Source of the DNA: Rana temporaria
Taxonomy: Eukaryota > Chordata > Amphibia > Anura > Ranidae
Direction of reading: 5' to 3'
Length of the DNA: 64,000 nucleotides
Assembly (NCBI RefSeq): GCF_905171775.1
Contig: NC_053489.1
Span: 314,668,022 to 314,732,021, forward strand
Positions 57,270 through 64,000 of the stretch are shown here, one piece after another. Below the pieces are notes generated by a model. It saw only the letters and a program-made list of their open reading frames with translations. It had not been told where the DNA came from and made no database searches. Both the position numbers and the translations under genes were made by a program. The stretch's first letter is position 1. Every line of letters starts with the position of its first letter.

Positions 57270-58340
57270 GCGCCGCGATGCAAGGACGGTTCTTGTCCAT
57301 CAGATGCCAGAGGGTGGGTGGGCATGTTCATCACCACATCCCCTTCATTTATTGAGGGTTTGGCATGACACTGACAGGAACTCACCCTGGGTCTCAGGAA
57401 TAAAGAGCAGAGGCTGGTCAGTAGACCATTCTTCATGCTTATTTCACCAGAGGGGTACTGGAACCACATTCCACTTCATAGGCCATACACGTAAGATCCT
57501 AGGTGGGTAATTTGCGACTTCACCCATGCACTTTTTGTCTCATTTATTGAGCACTTTTTTACTCTTTTTAACTGGTGTGTATTGGTGGTTTTGCGACCTT
57601 ACCCACACACACACAGTTTTTGCTAATTTTATTTACCAATTTTATACTTCCCTACTAGTGTGCATTGGTGGATTGTTCACTCTTTTTCTCATTCCTCTCC
57701 AACTCATATTGTGTGTTTTTTTTTTCCTCTAGTCATCATTTCCTGGTCCAGGGGCTTTGCTGTTTCTTTTCCATTTTTCAATACCTTGGTGTTTTCCCTT
57801 GGGTTTGTGGGACAGATCACTTAGACACTAACACCTCTATTGATTATATATTCCATATACATATATACACATATATCTTTCAAATCAGTAGGGCTAGATG
57901 TGTCTTCATTATTTTATATTTTCCATGGACTGCACCTTGGAAACTCGGCCTGCTCCCTGGCTGCTCCCTTGGCCTGGATGGGTTTTCCTGCCTCAGCCCC
58001 AGGTCAGACGTTTGTCTGACGCCCCTATTCCCTCTTTTAGATGCTGGGTCAATTTTTTTTAACTGACTTGTAAGTATTTAGCCCCCTTTAGATCTTTTCT
58101 CTTTTCTTGGAACCAATTTACTATAATATTTTTTTATACTTACCTACATTTATAGATATCTCTTGCATCAAACTCCTGATGAGTAGGCAGGGATCCATGA
58201 AAGGCATAGTCTTAGCAGCCCTGAAATTTTCCACTCGCAGTGTGGAAAATGGCTGTTGGCGAGCGTGGGGCTGTCTCAGAGTGGGGGGGGGGGGTGAGCA
58301 CCGCCGACACTGTCTCCCAGCCAGGGTAGGAGAGAGGAGA
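57270..58340. other. Stretch without firm assignment
   Basis: Pyrimidine-rich plus strand with short frames lacking known domains. It may be a degraded repeat. There is a G11 run at 58282-58292. Confidence 0.35.
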
Positions 58341-58344
58341 GGAA

Positions 58345-58620
58345 GAGGTGAGCTGTCCGTATCAGCAGAGAGCGGTATTGCCCGCTGTAATAGCTTTCAT
58401 TAGAACTTCCCGTGTTCCTGGGACTTACGTCACATAGCTCTACCTCTTGGCCCGGCGCCTTTGATAGACAGAACGCGGGTCCAGTGCGGGACATGTGACT
58501 TCATCAAAGGCGTCGGGCCAAGAGGCAGAGCTATGTAACGGTGAGCCCCGGGAACACAGGAAATTCAAATGAAAGCTATTACAGCGGGCAATCCCACTCT
58601 CTGCTGATTCAGGTGGCTTG
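58345..58620. repeat. Imperfect palindrome
   Basis: AGCAGAGAG, GCCCGCTGTAATAGCTTTCATT and GTCACATAGCTCT on the left are mirrored by AGAGCTATGTAAC, AATGAAAGCTATTACAGCGGGC (58568-58590) and CTCTCTGCTG on the right. The inner GGCCCGGCGCCTTTGAT pairs with ATCAAAGGCGTCGGGCC. Centre about 58482. Confidence 0.8.
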
Positions 58621-58809
58621 CCTCTTCCTCTGCACAGGTGAGGCTGTAGTGGGCACAGGTCAGGCTGCATTTGTTTTCTTTGTTAGCTATAGCTGAAGAT
58701 GAAAAAGAAAAGTTAACAGAAAATAAAACCAACATGTGCATCAGAAACCTCAATCCATAAAACAGTACAACATCAAAGGGGTGCAGAATCCCATAACAGC
58801 CACACAGAT

Positions 58810-59040
58810 TTCAGTCAGGCTGCACTGGTCACAGGTCAGGCTGCACTGGTCACAGGTCAGGCTGTATTGGTCACAGGTCAGGCTGTATTGAGCACAGATC
58901 AGGCTGTATTGGGCACAGGTCATGCTGCATTGGGCACAGGTCATGCTGTATTGGGCACAGGTGAGGCTGCATTGGTCACAGGTCATGCTGCATTGGGCAC
59001 AGGTGGGGCTGCACTGATGGGCACAGGTGGGGCTACACTG
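58810..59040. repeat. 21-bp minisatellite
   Basis: About 11 units of the type CACAGGTCAGGCTGCACTGGT; unit starts at 58815, 58836 and 58857 fix the 21-bp period. Two outlying units lie at about 58632-58670. Because 21 is a multiple of 3, heptapeptide-repeat frames are open on both strands. These are not considered genes. Confidence 0.93.
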
Positions 59041-59044
59041 ATAA

Positions 59045-59514
59045 AGTTGTTGTTAATATTTATTTTCATAACTTAATTCTGCATAAAACATTTAAGTGTC
59101 ATTTATGAGGGTGTGTTTAGGGGCGGGATTAGGGGACAGGGCATGGTAGGGGTTGGGAGGGCAACTGGTGGCGAGTAACCCTTAAGGCCTGGCTAGTAGC
59201 TCAGGACTTGAAATTTTGAGCCCTGGTCTTAGGATGTCAAGACATTTCGATTCTCAAAATTTATGTCAATCATGTATCTGTTCATGTAAATATTATTATG
59301 TATCAGTACAATATGTATTTATTTAATAAATCATGTATTTTCTATATATGTCAGCTCTCCTGAATATGGCTTTATCATTTAAAAAAAAATCTTATCATGT
59401 ACCCTATGATCATGGAATGTTCAATTTTAATTGCCAAATATATTTTAAACTGTATGTACTCTATGTATTATTTTTGAAGTGACATGCCTTATGTAAAGTC
59501 CCATGATCACTGCT
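59045..59514. other. Stretch without recognised feature
   Basis: GT-rich, then AT-rich; nothing recognised. Confidence 0.4.
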
Positions 59515-59908
59515 CTTTTGGTTGTATGTCACTGTACTAATGACACTGGCTGGGAAGGGGTTAATATCAGAGGCGATCAAAGGGTTAAATGTGCTCCTAG
59601 TCTGTGCTTTACTAAACTGTGGGAGGTGCTTGTACTGTGGGAAGGCAGAGATCTATGTTCCTGCTTATCAGGAACACTGCATCAATGTCTTTCCCACTGA
59701 CAGAATAGCAATTGGCTTTGTTTTCATAGGCAAACTGCAGTCCTGCCTGTATAATGAATAATCAGCAGGTGCCGGCGGTCCGCGGATATAGAGTCCACGT
59801 GGAACCCGCTGATGGGCTCCCACTGTGAATAATCACAGTGGGAGCGGGACGCCAGCGATGCGCCTGTTCACCCCCAACTAGAAAGTGCTGTATATGGTAG
59901 GCAAGCGG
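59515..59908 (+). mobile_element. piggyBac-type MITE, 3' fragment
   Basis: GGAAGGGGTTAA and the terminal GGTAGGCAAGCGG before TTAA (59909-59912) match the right half of 33220-34112. The interior has CCCACTGTGAATAATCACAGTGGG (59820-59843), a perfect hairpin. The left end is missing. Confidence 0.7.
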
Positions 59909-59912
59909 TTAA

Positions 59913-60650
59913 GGCAATCCAACTAATAGATCTCACGGTGTGTTTGTCCATAATTAGCAGCAGTACATACACTGAACGTTACAACCAATTTCTGCCATCT
60001 GGGGGATGAATTTCTAAATTATTATTTTTTTTTTAAAGAAGTCCACTGTTTGATTGAATTGCATTATGTGCAATAGCATGTTTCTGTTCTAGACCTTGAA
60101 AGCAAAAAGCTCAAGAGGGAGATTTTTTTTCCTGATATGGGACTAACACTTTATAAAAGCAGGCACAAATAAGCAATGGGGATAAATAGGTTTTGAAATT
60201 ACATTTTTATTACTAAACTTTGTATTCTGCGAGGATTTTTTATTTGAAGTGACATGGGTGAAATAAAAAAAGAAAACATATAATTGTGAGCTCTGGTACC
60301 CTTAGGAAATTCTTAAAGCAGCCACATTGTTTTAGCCCAACTCAAGCACAGCTGGAGAAGATTATTGCCAACTTGACACACAAGTTTTGGAATAACATTT
60401 TTTTCCATCAAAGTCTCAGTGAAATTTTAGAATCACTACTGAATAATGCAATGTGTTCCTGCTTTACTAAACATGAGAAGTGAACTTTGTAATTCATGCA
60501 AAGACAGTAGATGAGAAATGCTGGAATATGTTAAACATAATTTGTTGCATTCATGTATTTTGTTTCAAAAAACATTTGACAAAATAATTTCTTGAAACAA
60601 TAGAGAGGCTAAAATATAGTAATGCACCTCATCCCTGAATTGACAAAAGT
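59913..60650. other. AT-rich unique-looking stretch
   Basis: No repeat signature or gene. The 60030-60480 part is non-repetitive in the window. Confidence 0.35.
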
Positions 60651-60806
60651 GAAATTAATTAATAATGGGATTATAGCGGTGCCAAAACAAACTCCATCAA
60701 AATTGTAAATTTTACTAACTTTAATTGATACACAGTAAAAACATGATAATTAATAAAATGTTCATAATATGGTCAACTTAAACAAATTAGGTAAAGGTTG
60801 GTACTG

Positions 60807-60870
60807 TAGTGTCTTCTCCTGACATGTTTCGCCAGTGATGGCTTCTTCTGGGGAATTTTGAAAGACACTA
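60807..60870 (-). ncRNA. Hammerhead-ribozyme-like motif, second copy
   Basis: Minus strand 5' to 3': TAGTGTCTT (60870-60862), a short internal loop with TCC, CAGAAGA plus A (60850-60843), stem II GCC / GGC with a six-base loop, exact GAAA (60830-60827), self-complementary CATG, TC (60822-60821), AGGAG, then AAGACACTA (60815-60807) pairing 9 bp with the start. One core base differs (CAGAAGA for CUGAAGA). Same topology as 51781-51828 although the sequences around the core do not align. Confidence 0.5.
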
Positions 60871-61386
60871 AAAATAAATGGACTATAACAGAAAAGAAAA
60901 AATTACATGACAGTCACTTGAAATTAACATATATGCTTTAGTACAACAATTAACAAAGTTTAAATAGAGCAATATTCATCCTGTCATAGCCATCTATGTT
61001 TACCCAAGCACTCACCGACAAGCTCCCACCTGGTCGCCAGCATCAAAGGAAGGAGAGAGGATGCCACATGACCACAGAAGGCATATAAAGTCCAAGCTAA
61101 AGTAGATGAAATACACAATTACATACTAAATAATACATGGACATATACAAGTCTCAAAAGGCTTAAAAAGGGCTCAATATGGTTACTTACACAATGTGTG
61201 CAAACTTAGTAAGGGGTTAAACTGAGGGCAACTTGGTTGGACACCAGAACAAACAAAGCTAAAAAAGGGAAGCAAACCAGTATACAGATCAGTATACAGT
61301 GATCCCAAAATCAGATAGTAATACGTCATCACCAATATTCCATTAAGCTAAATACTTGTTAGCTTACAGTATAATTTTATGGACAT
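60871..61386. other. Flank of hammerhead-like repeat, unassigned
   Basis: Probably part of the same repeat as the motif at 60807 (which may begin near 60650). No terminal structure resolved. Confidence 0.3.
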
Positions 61387-61756
61387 TTAGGGCCAAATCC
61401 TCAGCCAGGCGGCGTAACTTAACTTTCAGCAGTTAAGTTACACTGACTTAAAGTTTTTACCTAAGTGCCTGATCCTCAAAGCACTTACGTAAAAATTTCA
61501 AGCAGTGTAAGTTAAGTGCCGCCGTCGTAAGGCGTTCCTCCTCTCCGGGGGGCGTTTACAATTTAAATGAGGCGCGCTCCCGCGCCGGCCGTACTGCGCA
61601 TGCGCGTGACGTCATTTTCCCGACGTGCATCGCGCGAACGTAATTGACGCCGGGCGGCTTTGTGGATTGCGACGGGACACTAAAGTTACGACGGGTGAAA
61701 AAAAGACGCGCCGGGAAAACAAATAATTTTAAAAAAAAATGACAGCGTCGCTCGGC

Positions 61757-62756
61757 ATGCATTCCTGAGGGAGAACTCCATGCCAATTTTCAATGAAAAA
61801 AACGGCATGGGTTCCCCCTCAGGAGCATACCAGGCCCTTAGGTCTGGTATGGGTTGTAAGGAGACCCCCCTCCGCCGCAAAATTGACGTAGGGGGTCCCC
61901 CTACAATCCATACCAGACCCGTATCCAAAGCACGCTACCCGGCCAGCCAGGAAGGGAGTGGGGACGAGCGAGCGCCCCCCCCCCCCTCCTGAGCCGTGCC
62001 AGGCCGCATGCCCTCAACATGGGGGGGTTGGGTGCTCTGGGGCAGGGGGGCGCACTGCGGGCCCCCCCACCCCAGAGCACCCTGTCCCCATGTTGATGAG
62101 GACAGGACCTCTTCCCGACAACCCTTGCCATTGGTTGTCGGGGTCTGCGGGCGGAGGCTTATCGGAATCTGGGAGTCCCCTTTAATAAGGGGGCCCCCAG
62201 ATACCGGCCCCCCACCCTAAGTGAATGGATATGGGGTACATCGTACCCCTATCCATTCACCTGGAGGCAAAAAGTAAAAGTTAATAAACACACAACACAA
62301 GGCTTTTTAAAATATTTTATTATTCTGCTCCGGACGCCCCCCCTGTCTTCGTTATTAGCTCAATTACCAGGGGGGGCTTCTTCTTCCACTCTCCGGGGGT
62401 CTTCTCCGCTCTCCGGGGGTGTTCCGCTCTCCGGGGGGGGCTTCTCCGGACTCCGGGGGGCTTCTTCCATCTTCTCCCCTCTTCCGCTCTTGACTCGGCG
62501 AACCCCGGTTCTTCTGCAGCTCTCCGGTGCCTTCTTCTTCAGCGCTGGCTGCCTGCTATCTTTGTGTGTTAGCTCGATTTCAAACAGGCAGCCGGCGCGG
62601 TCTTCTGTGATGTCAGGGTCTTCTGGTCTTCTGTTCTTCCTATGTTGCCTCGTCGCCTGTTGTCGCTGTAATGATGGAAGCGCGCCTTGCATCACATTTA
62701 TATAGGCATCGCCGTCCCATCATGCTCCGGTAGGTACCCACGTGGTGGGTGCACGT
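61757..62756 (-). repeat. Left arm of 2-kb palindrome
   Basis: Reverse complement of 62758-63757 at near identity. Contains, from the centre outward: TATATAAA (minus), a purine-rich 110-codon open frame, AATAAA (TTTATT at 62316-62321) with a GU-rich follow-up, and GC-rich CCCTCAACATGG blocks. Confidence 0.92.
62697..62704 (-). promoter_or_regulatory. Left-facing TATA box at palindrome centre
   Basis: Mirror image of 62811-62818, so the centre has back-to-back TATA boxes 106 bp apart. Confidence 0.5.
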
Positions 62757-62810
62757 GGGTAGGCACCCACCACGTGGGTACCTACCGGAGCATGATGGGA
62801 CGGCGATGCC

Positions 62811-62818
62811 TATATAAA
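62811..62818 (+). promoter_or_regulatory. Right-facing TATA box at palindrome centre
   Basis: TATATAAA about 54 bp right of the centre, preserved in copy 1 at 47306-47313. Confidence 0.5.
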
Positions 62819-63193
62819 TGTGATGCAAGGCGCGCTTCCATCATTACAGCGACAACAGGCGACGAGGCAACATCGGAAGAACAGAAGACCAGAAGACCCT
62901 GACATCACAGAAGACCGCGCCGGCTGCCTGTTTGAAATCGAGCTAACACACAAACATAGCAGGCAGCCAGCGCTGAAGAAGAAGGCACCGGAGAGCTGCA
63001 GAAGAACCGGGGTTCGCCGAGTCAAGAGCGGAAGAGGGGAGAAGATGGAAGAAGCCCCCCGGAGTCCGGAGAAGCCCCCCCCGGAGAGCGGAACACCCCC
63101 GGAGAGCGGAGAAGACCCCCGGAGAGTGGAAGAAGAAGCCCCCCCTGGTAATTGAGCTAATAACGAAGACAGGGGGGGCGTCCGGAGCAGAAT

Positions 63194-63230
63194 AATAAAA
63201 TATTTTAAAAAGCCTTGTGTTGTGTGTTTA
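63194..63230 (+). terminator. Candidate polyadenylation signal, right arm
   Basis: AATAAA (63194-63199) followed after about 15 bases by TTGTGTTGTGTGTTT, a GU-rich downstream element. It lies about 380 bp from the right-facing TATA box. The same arrangement is mirrored at 62285-62321 and present in copy 1 at 47722-47757. Confidence 0.5.
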
Positions 63231-64000
63231 TTAACTTTTACTTTTTGCCTCCAGGTGAATGGATAGGGGTACGATGTACCCCATATCCATTCACTTAGGG
63301 TGGGGGGCCGGTATCTGGGGGCCCCCTTATTAAAGGGGACTCCCAGATTCCGATAAGCCTCCGCCCGCAGACCCCGACAACCAATGGCAAGGGTTGTCGG
63401 GAAGAGGTCCTGTCCTCATCAACATGGGGACAGGGTGCTCTGGGGTGGGGGGGCCCGCAGTGCGCCCCCCTGCCCCAGAGCACCCAACCCCCCCATGTTG
63501 AGGGCATGCGGCCTGGCACGGCTCAGGAGGGGGGGGGGGCGCTCGCTCGTCCCCACTCCCTTCCTGGCTGGCCGGGTAGCGTGCTTTGGATACGGGTCTG
63601 GTATGGATTGTAGGGGGACCCCCTACGTCAATTTTGCGGCGGAGGGGGGTCTCCTTACAACCCATACCAGACCTAAGGGCCTGGTATGCTCCTGAGGGGG
63701 AACCCATGCCGTTTTTTTCATTGAAAATTGGCATGGAGTTCTCCCTCGGGAATGCATACCAAATGCCGTCGCTTGAATGGGCCTTTACAAGGTGTGACTA
63801 ACTTTACACCTTGTAAAAGCAGCCCTAGTTTTACACCAGGCAAACTAACACTTACGGCGTAAAAACTAGGTACAAAAGCTTTGAGGATCGCCCTAAGTGC
63901 TAATTTGCATACTAACAGAGGCATTTCGACTCGAAATGCCCCCAGTGGCGGATGCGGTACTGCATCCTAAGATCCGGCAGTGTAAGTCCCTTACAGATGT

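Larger units (their letters stand above)
62758..63757 (+). repeat. Right arm of 2-kb palindrome
   Basis: Inverted partner of 61757-62756. The open frame from ATG 62823 to 63155 starts only about 5 bases beyond the TATA box, upstream of any TATA-directed start site. It is rich in Arg, Pro, Glu and Lys, and a related frame in copy 1 (to 47678) has a different N-terminal phase. Coding is therefore doubtful. Confidence 0.92.
61390..64000. mobile_element. Palindromic composite element, copy 2 (runs off window)
   Basis: Left end GGGCCAAATCCTC follows TTA (61387-61389). The left outer arm (61390-61756) matches the inverse of the right outer arm of copy 1. The right outer arm (63757 onward) matches the inverse of copy 1's left outer arm. 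Between them is an almost indel-free palindrome, 61757-63757, centred at about 62757. Both arms encode the same 74-residue frame on opposite strands without change. The centre has TACCCACGTGGTGGGTGCACG-type repeats. Confidence 0.88.

Noticed and set aside
58810..59040. CRISPR-like array
   Set aside because: Units are contiguous with no unique spacers and the DNA is vertebrate; it is a minisatellite.
58750..59076. Heptad-repeat open frames on both strands
   Set aside because: Explained by a 21-bp tandem repeat; no start context or domain.
62823..63155. 110-codon frame in the palindrome arm as a protein gene
   Set aside because: The ATG lies upstream of any TATA-directed start, and the N-terminal phase is not preserved in the other composite. 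Purine-rich bias alone could keep it open.
1..64000. tRNA, rRNA or snRNA genes
   Set aside because: No A-box/B-box pairs, cloverleaf or conserved rRNA blocks seen by eye; a tRNAscan and Rfam run would be decisive.

Overview
This 64 kb window looks like intergenic, repeat-dense vertebrate DNA, most likely from an amphibian and probably a frog. The reasons are the AT-rich unique sequence, the absence of any recognisable host exon, and the particular mix of DNA transposons: PIF/Harbinger-type MITEs with GTACACACG termini, piggyBac-type MITEs with TTAA targets, hAT MITEs with 8-bp duplications, Tc1 elements and L1-like LINEs. I found no host protein-coding gene, rRNA or tRNA. Every long open reading frame I can identify belongs to a transposable element, and all of those carry at least one lesion.

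Layout. 1-9 kb: MITEs, a 1.3 kb foldback element with a 14-bp target duplication (1526-2844), and a pair of near-identical 491-bp MITEs (5144-5634, 8044-8534). 9-19 kb: more MITEs, a 1.5 kb hAT element with an unrelated internal segment (12672-14180), and a hAT-family fragment (17415-18100). 19-26 kb: piggyBac MITEs, a second foldback element split by one of them, and a 3' LINE fragment. 26-34 kb: a hAT element with a perfect 8-bp duplication (26624-27812), a 43-bp minisatellite, and a PIF/Harbinger transposon with intact ends but a damaged transposase (30580-32982). 34-44 kb: a Tc1 remnant, a third foldback element with a 15-bp target duplication (37370-38670), and a 4.6 kb L1-like LINE on the minus strand (38992-43563). 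44-50 kb: a Tc1 element with one premature stop, abutting a 2.5 kb palindromic composite (46155-48658). 50-61 kb: repeats, hammerhead-ribozyme-like motifs, a second Tc1-type remnant, and a 21-bp minisatellite. 61.4 kb to the end: a second, oppositely oriented palindromic composite whose right end lies outside the window.

How the parts relate. The Harbinger transposon (TIR GGGCCAGATTCAC) and the two composites (GGGCCTGATTCCC, GGGCCAAATCC) have similar termini, so the composites may be passengers of Harbinger-type transposition. Each composite contains a large palindrome. In the 61-64 kb copy it is about 2 kb with arms of about 1 kb, back-to-back TATATAAA boxes at the centre, and an outward AATAAA plus GU-rich signal on each arm. 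Separately, several loci carry a motif laid out like a hammerhead ribozyme (CUGANGA, stem II, GAAA, self-complementary CGCG or CAUG, UH, closing stem I). The best are on the minus strand at 51781-51828 and 60807-60870. The hammerhead-like motifs and the foldback elements with 14-15 bp duplications suggest a non-autonomous retroelement class, possibly Penelope-like or retrozyme-like. That is inference; no matching reverse transcriptase is present.

Three non-repetitive stretches (about 5870-6260, 25980-26310, 52530-53060) have the look of conserved non-coding elements, but only alignment to other species can decide.
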